From Lysobacter sp. Root494 (GTDB taxonomy: Bacteria; Pseudomonadota; Gammaproteobacteria; Xanthomonadales; Xanthomonadaceae), in NCBI RefSeq assembly GCF_001427225.1, contig NZ_LMFH01000006.1, positions 248,001-312,000 on the forward strand: a DNA stretch of 64,000 bases. Direction: 5' to 3'. The position numbers were made by a program, and so were the translations under genes. Shown here one piece after another: positions 45,288-53,805 of this stretch (its first letter is position 1; each line of letters starts with the position of its first letter). A model generated the notes under the pieces. It saw nothing but the letters and a program-made list of their open reading frames with translations. It had not been told where the DNA came from and did not search any database.

Positions 45288-45531
45288 GCGTTCCGATCGG
45301 TATCCGTTCCGAATGCTCGCTGGATGTTACGCCGGGGCCTGCATTTTCTGGCAGAAGCAATGCTCATTTCGCGCCAAGGGTGGTTGCATCAGCGGCCTTT
45401 CGAGGCTTTTCGGGGCATCGGATGGCCGCGGATATCCATGGCCGCGGCGCGGCTTCATTCATGCGTCGCTTCCGGTCCGTCGCGGGCGGGCCTCTGCGAC
45501 AATACACAGCCCTGCAATACCGGCATTTCCA

Positions 45532-46869
45532 GTGGCCCGCATCGACCAGACTCCGTTTGAAGCAGACATCACCAACCTGAGCCACGACGGGCGCGGCGTG
45601 GCCCGCCGCGATGGGGAAGGGGGCAAGGTCACATTCATTGCCGGCGCGCTTCCCGGCGAACGCGTTCTGGCGAAGCAGACGTCGCGGTCGCGTCATTTCG
45701 ACGAAGCCTCCACGCTCGAAGTGCTGCGTGCGTCGGAAGATCGCGTGCCAGCGCGCTGCCTGCACTTCGGTACCTGTGGCGGCTGCGCACTGCAGCACCT
45801 CGACGAAGGCAAGCAGATCCTCGCCAAGCAGCGTGTGCTGCTGGAGAATCTCGAACGCATCGGCCATGTCGCGCCCGAACGCGTGCTGCCTCCGCTGACC
45901 GATGCCGCTTGGGGTTATCGCCGCAAGGGGCGCTTCTCGGTGCGTCGCGTGGAAAAAAAGGACAAGACGCTGGTCGGGTTCCGTGAGCAGGATCCGCGCT
46001 TCGTCGCCGACCTGTCCGAATGCCACACCGTCATTCCCGAAATCGGCACCAGGATTACAGCGCTTTCCGCCCTGGTGGACAGCCTGCAGGCGCGCCGCGA
46101 CATTCCGCAGATCGAATTCATCGCTGGGGATCGCACCGACGAGTTCAGCGGCATCGCGTTGACGTTCCGCCATCTCACGCCATTGTCCGAAGCCGACCAA
46201 GCCGCGCTCGTGGCGTTCGGGCAACAGCATGGTTTTGCGATCTTCCTGCAACCAGGCGGCGTGGACAGCGTGCATCCGCTATGGCCGGCGGAACCGAAGC
46301 TTGCCTTCATGCTGCCGCAATGGAATATCGAATTCGTGTTCCGTCCGCTGGATTTCATCCAGGTCAATGCGGGACTCAACGGCCGGATGATCCAGTCCGC
46401 GCTCGACCTTCTGGATCCGCAGCCGGAAGACCGCGTACTCGATCTGTTCTGCGGCCTCGGCAACTTCACCCTGCCGCTCGCGCGCCGCGTGCGCGAAGTC
46501 GTTGGCGTCGAAGGCGAAGCGGGCCTGGTGCGCCGCGCGCGTGAGAATGCCGCGCACAACGGCGTCACCAACGCCGAATTCCATGCCGCGGACCTCGGCA
46601 AGGACCTGAGCGACCACACCTGGATGCGCGAGGGCTTCGACCGGCTGCTGTTGGATCCGCCGCGTTCCGGCGCCGACTTCGTGTTGACGCAGCTCAAGCT
46701 CAAGCAGTTCAGGCGCATCGTCTACGTGAGCTGCCATCCCGGCTCGCTGGCGCGCGATGCGGGGTATCTCGTCAATGAAAAAGGCTGGAAACTGCGTGCA
46801 GCAGGCGTGATGGACATGTTCCCGCATACGGCGCATGTGGAATCCATCGCGATGTTCGAGCTGCGCTGA
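45532..46869 (+). CDS. rlmD: 23S rRNA (uracil-1939-C5) methyltransferase RlmD
   Basis: RlmD methylates U1939 of 23S rRNA. The 445-residue protein has an N-terminal TRAM domain (ITNLSHDGRGVAR), an iron-sulfur site with Cys76, Cys82, Cys85 (CLHFGTCGGC) and Cys164 (SECHTV), the SAM motif VLDLFCGLGNFTLPLA and the nucleophile Cys401 in YVSCHPGSLARD. The start is a GTG at 45532; the frame is open further up but without resemblance. All key residues match the E. coli enzyme. Confidence 0.95.
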   Translation: MARIDQTPFEADITNLSHDGRGVARRDGEGGKVTFIAGALPGERVLAKQTSRSRHFDEASTLEVLRASEDRVPARCLHFGTCGGCALQHLDEGKQILAKQRVLLENLERIGHVAPERVLPPLTDAAWGYRRKGRFSVRRVEKKDKTLVGFREQDPRFVADLSECHTVIPEIGTRITALSALVDSLQARRDIPQIEFIAGDRTDEFSGIALTFRHLTPLSEADQAALVAFGQQHGFAIFLQPGGVDSVHPLWPAEPKLAFMLPQWNIEFVFRPLDFIQVNAGLNGRMIQSALDLLDPQPEDRVLDLFCGLGNFTLPLARRVREVVGVEGEAGLVRRARENAAHNGVTNAEFHAADLGKDLSDHTWMREGFDRLLLDPPRSGADFVLTQLKLKQFRRIVYVSCHPGSLARDAGYLVNEKGWKLRAAGVMDMFPHTAHVESIAMFELR

Positions 46870-46901
46870 GCACGCAGTGAGTCAAACCGGCGCCGCCCTT
46901 G

Positions 46902-47010
46902 CTCGTCATTCCCGCGAAAGCGGGAATCCAGCGACCTGGTTTTTGATCCTGTTGCAGATGTCCCAAGCGCGAGCAAGGCACTGGATTCCCGCCTTCGCGG
47001 GAATGACGAG
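46902..47010. repeat. REP-like inverted repeat pair (copy B)
   Basis: A 109-base element with 30-base inverted arms at 46902-46931 and 46981-47010 differing at one position. Each arm is a palindrome around CCCGCGAAAGCGGG. It matches copy A at 10587-10668 and sits between rlmD and the CYTH gene. Confidence 0.85.
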
Positions 47011-47081
47011 CAGGAATGGGCAGGGCGAGTGGTAACTGCCCAGTTGTGCCATCGCTAACAATCCATCTATCGCGGACAACC

Positions 47082-47594
47082 ATGGGCATCGAAATCGAAC
47101 GCAAATTCCTCGTCACCGGCGACGGCTGGCGCACCGCCGCGCACAAGGTCATGCCGATGGCGCAGGGCTATCTCAATGATCTAGCGGCAATGGACAACGG
47201 TGCGATGAAGGCCTCGGTGCGCGTGCGCATCCAGGGCGACGAGGCCTACCTCAACCTGAAGTCGCGCGAGCTCGGCCATACCCGCCAGGAATTCGATTAC
47301 GCGATTCCGGTCGAGGACGCACGCGGCCTGCTGGCGCTGAGCGTCGGCGGGCTGGTCGACAAGCGCCGGCACTATGTCGACTTCGGCGGGCACCTGTGGG
47401 AAATCGACGAGTTCCTCGGCGAGAACGCCGGCCTCGTAGTCGCCGAGATCGAACTCGCTTCCGCCGATGAGCGCTTCGACAAGCCCGACTGGGCCGGTCG
47501 TGAAGTGACCGACAGCAAGCGCTACTACAATCTGGCCCTGGCCTCGCGGCCGTACTCGCAATGGAGCGAGACGGAGCGGGCAGGCAGCGACTAA
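47082..47594 (+). CDS. CYTH domain protein (triphosphate tunnel metalloenzyme)
   Basis: A 170-residue stand-alone CYTH protein. The family motif EIERKFLV at residues 4-11 is intact, followed by alternating basic and acidic residues that line the tunnel (VRVRIQGDEAYLNLKSRE, then EIDEFLGENAGLVVAEIEL). Members hydrolyse inorganic triphosphate or make cyclic AMP; bacterial short forms are often triphosphatases. The substrate is not known here. The ATG at 47082 is chosen because it places EIERKF at the very start. Confidence 0.88.
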   Translation: MGIEIERKFLVTGDGWRTAAHKVMPMAQGYLNDLAAMDNGAMKASVRVRIQGDEAYLNLKSRELGHTRQEFDYAIPVEDARGLLALSVGGLVDKRRHYVDFGGHLWEIDEFLGENAGLVVAEIELASADERFDKPDWAGREVTDSKRYYNLALASRPYSQWSETERAGSD

Positions 47595-47655
47595 CGCGTG
47601 TTGGCAAACTCCCACCATCGCTCGTGCGCATAGTGCACGTTACGGAGAACACCGG

Positions 47656-48666
47656 ATGCTTCTGATAGGCGTCGCCGGCAAGGAACTCACATCGCAGGAA
47701 CGCGACTGGCTGCAGCACGATGCCTGCGCCGGCGTGGTCCTGTTCACCCGCAACTTCGGCTCGAAGGCGCAGGTGCAGGAACTCTCGCAGGCGATCCGCG
47801 AAGCCGCGCCGCGTCCGCAACTGGTATGCGTGGACCAGGAAGGCGGCCGCGTGCAGCGCTTCCGCGAGGGTTACAGCGCGTTGCCGCCGCTGGAAGGCTT
47901 CGGCCGACTGTATGCAAGCGATCGCGAAGCCGCGCTCAAGCTGGCAGAAGAACATGCCTGGCTGATGGCGAGCGAAATCCGCGCGAGTGGTGTTGATCTC
48001 AGCTTCGCACCGGTCGTCGACCTGGGGCGTGGCAATCGCGCGATCGGCAACCGCGCGTTCGCCGGTGATCCGGAAGTCGTCGCGGAGTTCACCCGTGCCT
48101 ACGTGCGCGGCATGCACGCGGCCGGCATGGGCGCCACGCTCAAGCATTTTCCCGGACATGGTTCGGTGCTCGAGGACACGCACTTCGATGCCGCGGTCGA
48201 TCCGCGTACGCTCGATGAAATCCGCGCATTCGATCTCGTCCCCTTTGTGGCCGGCATCGAAGCCAAGGCCGACGCAGTGATGATGGCGCACGTGGTGTAT
48301 CCGGCCGTATCGCCCGATCCTGCCGGGTATTCGAAACGCTGGATCGAAGAGATCCTGCGCGGCGATCACTCTATCGGAGGCTTGGGCTTCCGCGGCGTCG
48401 TCTTCAGCGACGACATCGGCATGGCGGCGGCGTCTTCCGCCGGTGGCATCAAGGCCCGCGTGCACGCGCACCTCGATGCGGGGTGCGACGTGGTGCTGGT
48501 GTGCCACCCGGAACTCGTCGAGGAATCGCTCGACGCCATCAGGAACCGCACGCTCAATACCGCGGCGCTGACCGGCCTGATCGGCCGCGGCGCGATGGGT
48601 TGGGATGGACTGCTGGCCGATGCGCGCTATGGCGACGCACGCGGCCGTCTCGAAGGATTTGCCTGA
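47656..48666 (+). CDS. nagZ: Beta-N-acetylglucosaminidase NagZ
   Basis: A cytoplasmic family 3 glycosidase that removes GlcNAc from anhydromuropeptides in peptidoglycan recycling. The 336-residue protein has VDQEGGRVQRFR, the loop KHFPGHGSVLEDTH with the catalytic histidine, and the nucleophile Asp252 in VFSDDIGM. In other Gram-negatives its product controls beta-lactamase induction. Its stop overlaps the hpt start by one base. Confidence 0.96.
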   Translation: MLLIGVAGKELTSQERDWLQHDACAGVVLFTRNFGSKAQVQELSQAIREAAPRPQLVCVDQEGGRVQRFREGYSALPPLEGFGRLYASDREAALKLAEEHAWLMASEIRASGVDLSFAPVVDLGRGNRAIGNRAFAGDPEVVAEFTRAYVRGMHAAGMGATLKHFPGHGSVLEDTHFDAAVDPRTLDEIRAFDLVPFVAGIEAKADAVMMAHVVYPAVSPDPAGYSKRWIEEILRGDHSIGGLGFRGVVFSDDIGMAAASSAGGIKARVHAHLDAGCDVVLVCHPELVEESLDAIRNRTLNTAALTGLIGRGAMGWDGLLADARYGDARGRLEGFA

Positions 48667-49220
48667 TGAGCCACAACGACCTGCAGGCCGCGCTGGCCAA
48701 CAGCGACCTGATCCATGACCGCGCAACGCTGGAAGCCGCCATCGTGCGCATGTCCGAGCGCATCCGCGACGACCTCGCCGGCACGGTGCCGCTGTACATC
48801 ACGGTGATGCACGGCGGATTGCCATTCGCAGGGCAGCTTGCGCTCGAGCTGGGTGCGCGCGGGCTCGACGTCGAATTCGACTACCTGCACGCAACGCGCT
48901 ATCGCGGCGCGACTTCAGGCGGCGAACTCGTCTGGAAGCACCGCCCCGCGACTTCGATGCAGGGCCGCTGCGTGCTGCTGGTCGACGACATCGTCGACGA
49001 AGGCCATACCCTGGCCGCGATCCGCGACTGGTGCCGCGAACAGGGCGCCGCCGACGTGCGCATCGCCGCGCTTGCGGTGAAAGTGCATGACCGTTGCGTT
49101 CCCGGACTGTCGGCCGATTACATGGGCGTCGAAGTGCCGGATCGTTACGTCTATGGCTACGGCATGGACTTCCACGAACAAGGCCGCGGATTGCCTGCGA
49201 TCTACGCACTGAAGGACTGA
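48666..49220 (+). CDS. hpt: Hypoxanthine-guanine phosphoribosyltransferase
   Basis: A 184-residue purine salvage enzyme that joins hypoxanthine or guanine to PRPP. The PRPP-binding loop is VLLVDDIVDEGHTLAA, preceded by YLHATRYRG and followed by KVHDRCVPG, all typical. It sits between nagZ and mtnP; the latter releases hypoxanthine from methylthioinosine, so the two enzymes can act in sequence. Three bases separate it from mtnP. Confidence 0.93.
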   Translation: MSHNDLQAALANSDLIHDRATLEAAIVRMSERIRDDLAGTVPLYITVMHGGLPFAGQLALELGARGLDVEFDYLHATRYRGATSGGELVWKHRPATSMQGRCVLLVDDIVDEGHTLAAIRDWCREQGAADVRIAALAVKVHDRCVPGLSADYMGVEVPDRYVYGYGMDFHEQGRGLPAIYALKD

Positions 49221-49223
49221 GCA

Positions 49224-49976
49224 ATGAGCGATATCGAACTAGCGATCATCGGCGGTACTGGCCTCTACAAACTGGCTGATTTGCAGGACGTCGAAGCGCA
49301 CCAGCCGGTCACGCATTACGGCGCGTTGTCCGGCCCTGTCCGCGTCGGCACGCTGGGTGGCCACCGCGTCGCCTTCCTCGCGCGTCATGGCGAAGGGCAT
49401 TCGCTGCCGCCGCACAAGATCAATTACCGCGCCAATCTCGCCGCGCTGAAGGCGCTCGGTGCGCAGCGTGTGCTCGCGCTGAACACCGTCGGCGGCATCA
49501 CCGAACGTTTCGGGCCACGCGTGCTGGGCTGCCCGGACCAGCTGATCGACTACACGTGGGGCCGGATTTCGACGATCTGCGAGGAGCCGGGTACGGACGT
49601 GATCCATGTGGATTTCGGCGAGCCCTACACGCGGTCGTTGCGCAAAGCGGTGGTTGCCGCTGCAACCAAAGCCGGCGTGGCGCTGGTCGACGGCGGTTGC
49701 TACGGCGCGACGCAAGGTCCGCGCCTGGAAACGCGCGCGGAGATTTCACGCATGCGCCGCGACGGTTGCGACCTCGTGGGCATGACGGGCATGCCGGAAG
49801 CCGGTCTGGCGCGCGAGATGGGACTGGATTATGCGTGCCTTGCGATCGTCGCCAACTGGGCGGCGGGCGCGGGCCCCGATCCCGATGAAGTCATCACCCT
49901 GCAGGACGTGCTCGACAACGTCGCGGCCGCATCGTCCGGGTTGCCGGCGCTGTTGCGCGCGATGCTGGCTGCCTGA
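49224..49976 (+). CDS. mtnP: S-methyl-5'-thioinosine phosphorylase
   Basis: A 250-residue nucleoside phosphorylase. The sequence resembles the Pseudomonas aeruginosa methylthioinosine phosphorylase (PA3004), with [30 protein letters not shown], and [19 protein letters not shown]. In this pathway methylthioadenosine is first deaminated, then split to hypoxanthine and methylthioribose-1-phosphate. The neighbour hpt supports the hypoxanthine product. A methylthioadenosine phosphorylase is the alternative. Confidence 0.88.
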   Translation: MSDIELAIIGGTGLYKLADLQDVEAHQPVTHYGALSGPVRVGTLGGHRVAFLARHGEGHSLPPHKINYRANLAALKALGAQRVLALNTVGGITERFGPRVLGCPDQLIDYTWGRISTICEEPGTDVIHVDFGEPYTRSLRKAVVAAATKAGVALVDGGCYGATQGPRLETRAEISRMRRDGCDLVGMTGMPEAGLAREMGLDYACLAIVANWAAGAGPDPDEVITLQDVLDNVAAASSGLPALLRAMLAA

Positions 49977-50098
49977 GGTCACACTTCGATGCGGATCGCG
50001 CGCCAAGGCTGGTTGCGCTCGTTCAGCAAGTTGGCATACTCGCGTTGCGCCGCCAGGGCCGGCGCTCGTCATCGCATCCAGCAGAGGTCATCAAGGAT

Positions 50099-50302
50099 AT
50101 GCAGTACGGTACCGTGAAGTGGTTCAACGACGCCAAGGGATTCGGCTTCATTTCGCCCGAAGACGGCAGCGCGGATGTATTCGTGCATTTCTCCGCGATC
50201 AATGCCAAGGGATTCCGCAGCCTGCAGGAAGGCCAGCGCGTCAGCTACCAGCTGACCCAGGGCCCGAAGGGCGCGCAGGCGTCCGAAGTCGCTCCGGTCT
50301 GA
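50099..50302 (+). CDS. Cold-shock domain protein
   Basis: A 67-residue CspA-type protein that binds single-stranded nucleic acids. RNP1 (KGFGFIS) and RNP2 (VFVHFSAI) are intact, after [10 protein letters not shown]. The 5' region from 49977 is 122 bases long and may carry regulatory structure, as is common for such genes. A terminator follows at 50349. A longer frame from 50045 is unlikely. Confidence 0.95.
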   Translation: MQYGTVKWFNDAKGFGFISPEDGSADVFVHFSAINAKGFRSLQEGQRVSYQLTQGPKGAQASEVAPV

Positions 50303-50348
50303 TCGGAGCGCGCGATTGAGCCTCGAGGCTCAGGCAGTTCAACTTTTC

Positions 50349-50376
50349 AGGCCCCGCTCCGGCGGGGCCTTTTCTT
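50349..50376 (+). terminator. Rho-independent terminator after the cold-shock gene
   Basis: A 9-bp stem AGGCCCCGC-TCCG-GCGGGGCCT followed by TTTCTTT, ending the cold-shock gene transcript 46 bases after its stop. Confidence 0.85.
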
Positions 50377-50395
50377 TGCAGGACCGCACGGAAGG

Positions 50396-51616
50396 ATGAA
50401 ACGGTTGCGCGTTGGCATCATCGGCTACGGCACGGGCGGGCAGGCCATGGCACTCCTGCTCGCGCGCGACGGCCACCATGTCGAAGTCTTCGAACAGGCG
50501 CCGCAACTGGGACCGGTCGGCGCGGGATTCCTGCTGCAGCCGACGGGCCTTGCCGTGTTATGGCAACTGGGGCTGCTCGACGAGACGTTGCGGCACGGCG
50601 CCCGCATCGGCCGGCTGTTCGGTGAGACGCGCGAAGGCCGCACGGTGATGGACATGCGCTATCGCGACCTGGATAAACGTCTTTTCGGACTCGGAATGCA
50701 GCGCGGCGCGCTTTTCGCCCTGCTCGATGCGGCGTGGCAGGAAGCACGCAACGTGCACTGCGGTCGCCGCATCGTGGCGATGGATGTCGAAGCCGGTGTA
50801 TTGAGTGACGAGCACGGCGTTGAGCACGGTGCATTCGACCTGCTGGTCGTTGCAGACGGCGCAGCCTCGCAATTGCGTGGCCATGTCGGCGAAGCGCTAC
50901 TGGACCGGCCGTATCCATGGGGTGCGCAGTGGTGCCTGGTACCTCGCGATGGTTGGCCATTCAGCGACGAATTGCGCCAGCGGTATGTCGGCGCGCGGCG
51001 CATGGCGGGCATGTTGCCGGTGGGCACGCGGCCTGGCGACGACACGCCGCGCATGAGTTTCTTCTGGAGCCTGCCCGCGCACTCGCTCGATGCGCAGCAC
51101 GACGAAACACGATGGCGGCATGACGTCGCCGACGTGTGGCCACAGGCTGCCGCCACCCTGCGCGAAACCGCGGTGCCGCATGGCCTTGCCAGGGCGCGGT
51201 ATCGCGACGCCGCGCACCGGCGCTGGCATCGCGGCCGTGCCGTCCTGTTGGGCGACGCGGCCCATGCGATGAGCCCGCAACTCGGGCAAGGCGCGAACAT
51301 GGCGCTGATCGATGCGCTGGCGTTGCGTGATGCGATGCGTGCCCACGGGGAGCTCGGGTCTGCCTTCGCGAGTTATGAACAAGCGCGCCGTGACCATGTC
51401 GGCATCTACCACTTCTGGAGTCGCTGGCTGACGCCGCTGTTCCAGTCGGAGCACGATGCACTCGCCGCAATAAGAGATCGGCTTTTCCATCCACTGACGC
51501 GCATGCCGGGCGGACGCCGGCACGTGCTGCGGGTGCTGACGGGAACCCGGCGCGGGTGGTTGGGCGTGTTGCCGATGGATCCTGCGTTCCTGGAGGCGGT
51601 CGCGGAGCGGGCCTGA
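50396..51616 (+). CDS. FAD-dependent monooxygenase
   Basis: A 406-residue flavoprotein of the aromatic hydroxylase group. The FAD-binding motif GIIGYGTGGQAMALLLARDG at the N terminus (a slightly unusual GxGxxG), the DG motif in LLVVADGAASQLR, and the GD motif in AVLLGDAAHAMSPQLGQG are visible. The substrate cannot be told; ubiquinone or aromatic hydroxylation are possible. It does not clearly match UbiF/UbiH/UbiI. It precedes the AidB-like gene on the same strand, 95 bases apart. Confidence 0.85.
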   Translation: MKRLRVGIIGYGTGGQAMALLLARDGHHVEVFEQAPQLGPVGAGFLLQPTGLAVLWQLGLLDETLRHGARIGRLFGETREGRTVMDMRYRDLDKRLFGLGMQRGALFALLDAAWQEARNVHCGRRIVAMDVEAGVLSDEHGVEHGAFDLLVVADGAASQLRGHVGEALLDRPYPWGAQWCLVPRDGWPFSDELRQRYVGARRMAGMLPVGTRPGDDTPRMSFFWSLPAHSLDAQHDETRWRHDVADVWPQAAATLRETAVPHGLARARYRDAAHRRWHRGRAVLLGDAAHAMSPQLGQGANMALIDALALRDAMRAHGELGSAFASYEQARRDHVGIYHFWSRWLTPLFQSEHDALAAIRDRLFHPLTRMPGGRRHVLRVLTGTRRGWLGVLPMDPAFLEAVAERA

Positions 51617-51711
51617 GCGTCGGCTGCCTTTCGCGGGTAATGTTTGGCTGCGCGACGCCGCGCGTTATCGTCGGCTACGAGCAGTGCAATGCGACGCAGA
51701 CGGAGTTGGAG

Positions 51712-53346
51712 ATGAAGGCATTCCCGTTCGACACGCAGGACGTGGAAAACCAGCCGCCCGAATTCGCGGCGCGCGACCTGTGGGCCGATGACATGGCGCT
51801 GCGCGAAGCCGTGCAGCGCGAGAACGCATCCGGTTTCGCTGTCCACCTGCAGGAATACGGTGCGCTGGCCGGGAGCGAGTTGCTCCAGTTGAGCTTCGAC
51901 GCGCATCGCGATCGTCCGCGCCTGCGCACGCACGATCGTTTCGGGCATCGGCTCGATGTCGTCGACTTCCATCCGCATTACCACGCAGTGATGGCGGCTG
52001 CGATCGAACACGGCGTCGCGGGCCTGTCGTGGAGCCAAGCACGACCGGGTAGCCACGTCGCGCGTGCGGCGCTGAGCTACCTGCACGGACAGGTCGAGCC
52101 GGGAAGCAGCTGCCCGTTGACGATGACGCACGCCGCGGTGCCGGTATTGCGCCATGAGCCGGCCTTGCGCGAATGGGCGGACAAGGCGATCGCGCCGCAC
52201 TACGACCCACGCGACGTGCCGATGGGAGCCAAGGCCGGCGTCACGCTCGGCATGGGGATGACCGAGAAACAGGGCGGCAGCGACGTGCGCGCGAACACGA
52301 CGCGTGCTACGCCGATAACCGGAGGCAACGAATACACGCTCGTCGGACACAAGTGGTTCTTCTCTGCGCCCATGTCCGACGCGTTTCTCGTGCTCGCGCA
52401 GGCGCCCGGCGGGCTGAGCTGCTTCCTGATGCCACGCTGGCGGCCAGATGGAACGAAAAACGCATTCCGCCTGATGCGCCTGAAAGACAAGCTCGGCGAC
52501 TGGTCGAATGCGTCGTCCGAAGTGGAGTTCGACGATGCATGGGCATACCGGGTGGGTGAAGAAGGCCGCGGTGTCGCCACCATCATCGAGATGGTGATGC
52601 TGACGCGCTTGGACTGCATGCTCGGCTCCTCGGCGTTGATGCGCATGGCATTGGCGCAGGCAATCCATCACGCGCGCCATCGCCGCGCGTTCGGAAAGCG
52701 GCTGGTGGAACACGCGCTGATGCAGAACGTGCTCGCCGACCTCGCCATCGAAGCCGAAGCATCGCTCGCGCTTTCATTGCGGCTTGCCGGTGCCGTCGAT
52801 CGCGCGCCGGGGGATGCCCGCGAAGCCGCCTTCGCGCGCATCGCGACGGCCATCGGCAAGTTCTTCGTCTGCAAGCGCGCGCCCACGTTCGTCAACGAGG
52901 CGCAGGAATGCCTCGGCGGCAATGGTTACGTCGAGGAATCGCTGTTGCCTCGCCTGTATCGCCAGGCGCCGCTCAATTCGATCTGGGAAGGCAGCGGCAA
53001 CATCCAGTGCCTGGACGTGCTGCGCGCGCTGTCGCGTGAGCCGGAAACGCTCGCCGCTTTCATGAGCGAATTGGAAGCAGCCCGCGACCTGCATCCGTCG
53101 TTCGACAGCGAACTGTCGGCCCTGCGCATGCAACTGCAGGCCGGCCAGGTAGCGGAAGCCAGCGCCCGGCTGCTGGTCGAGCGCATGGCGCTTACGCTCC
53201 AGGCCAGCGTATTGCTGCGCGCCGGAAGTCCGGTGGCCGAAGCGTTCTGCCGATCGCGATTGTGGCGCGAGCACGGATTGGTGTTCGGAACGCTTCCAGC
53301 GGAACTGAATTTCGCCGCGCTCGTGGAGCGCGCCTTACCTGGTTGA
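51712..53346 (+). CDS. Acyl-CoA dehydrogenase family protein, AidB-like
   Basis: A 544-residue protein of the acyl-CoA dehydrogenase family, close in length to E. coli AidB (541). The segment GMGMTEKQGGSDVRANTTRA is a mark of the AidB branch, followed by LVGHKWFFSAPMSDAF and the C-terminal CLGGNGYVEES and NSIWEGSGNIQCLDVLRA. AidB is part of the adaptive response to alkylation and binds DNA. The ATG at 51712 has GGAG nearby. The 3' end overlaps the convergent pyrimidine-dimer glycosylase gene by 12 bases. Confidence 0.88.
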   Translation: MKAFPFDTQDVENQPPEFAARDLWADDMALREAVQRENASGFAVHLQEYGALAGSELLQLSFDAHRDRPRLRTHDRFGHRLDVVDFHPHYHAVMAAAIEHGVAGLSWSQARPGSHVARAALSYLHGQVEPGSSCPLTMTHAAVPVLRHEPALREWADKAIAPHYDPRDVPMGAKAGVTLGMGMTEKQGGSDVRANTTRATPITGGNEYTLVGHKWFFSAPMSDAFLVLAQAPGGLSCFLMPRWRPDGTKNAFRLMRLKDKLGDWSNASSEVEFDDAWAYRVGEEGRGVATIIEMVMLTRLDCMLGSSALMRMALAQAIHHARHRRAFGKRLVEHALMQNVLADLAIEAEASLALSLRLAGAVDRAPGDAREAAFARIATAIGKFFVCKRAPTFVNEAQECLGGNGYVEESLLPRLYRQAPLNSIWEGSGNIQCLDVLRALSREPETLAAFMSELEAARDLHPSFDSELSALRMQLQAGQVAEASARLLVERMALTLQASVLLRAGSPVAEAFCRSRLWREHGLVFGTLPAELNFAALVERALPG

Positions 53347-53805
53347 TGCCGGGGGATGGTGCATGCGCTCCCAGTCTTCGACCGGGCCCCGGCGCAGCGA
53401 GAAGAGCGGATGCAGTTCCGGCTGGATTGCTCCTTGCCAGGATTCGAACACGGCGGGGGATCGCGACTGCAGCTTGTCCATCAGGTGTGCCCATTCGCAG
53501 GCAACCTGACTGTCGGTGACGGCGATGTGCGCGACATTCCGGCGCGGGGCGATTTTCGTGCGATCGAAGCTGTAGCCGCGCGCGCCCGCCTCATCGTGGA
53601 TGGCGGCGAGATAAGCGTTGATGGCCGATCCCGGTGCCGCGTGCGCCTGGAATCGCACCAGTTGCGGATGATGGCGATAGCCACGCGTCTCGCGAAGCAG
53701 CACGGCCTTGGCGAGCAGTGCTTCGCGCCACAGTGCGACAAGTCCTTGCGGATCGAGATACTTCGGATGGAGTGTCCACAGGCGCACCTGGTGCTTGTCC
53801 GTCAA
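53335..53805 (-). CDS. Pyrimidine dimer DNA glycosylase-like protein
   Basis: A 156-residue protein of the pyrimidine-dimer glycosylase/endonuclease V family, which starts repair of UV-induced cyclobutane dimers. The N-terminal stretch VRLWTLHPKYLDPQGLVALWREALLAKAVL and the HHPQLVRF segment are typical of the bacterial family (quoted in part: RLWTLHPKYLD). The start overlaps the ABC transporter stop by four bases, so the two share a message. It meets the AidB-like gene tail to tail. Confidence 0.8.
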   Translation of the reverse strand: MTDKHQVRLWTLHPKYLDPQGLVALWREALLAKAVLLRETRGYRHHPQLVRFQAHAAPGSAINAYLAAIHDEAGARGYSFDRTKIAPRRNVAHIAVTDSQVACEWAHLMDKLQSRSPAVFESWQGAIQPELHPLFSLRRGPVEDWERMHHPPASTR

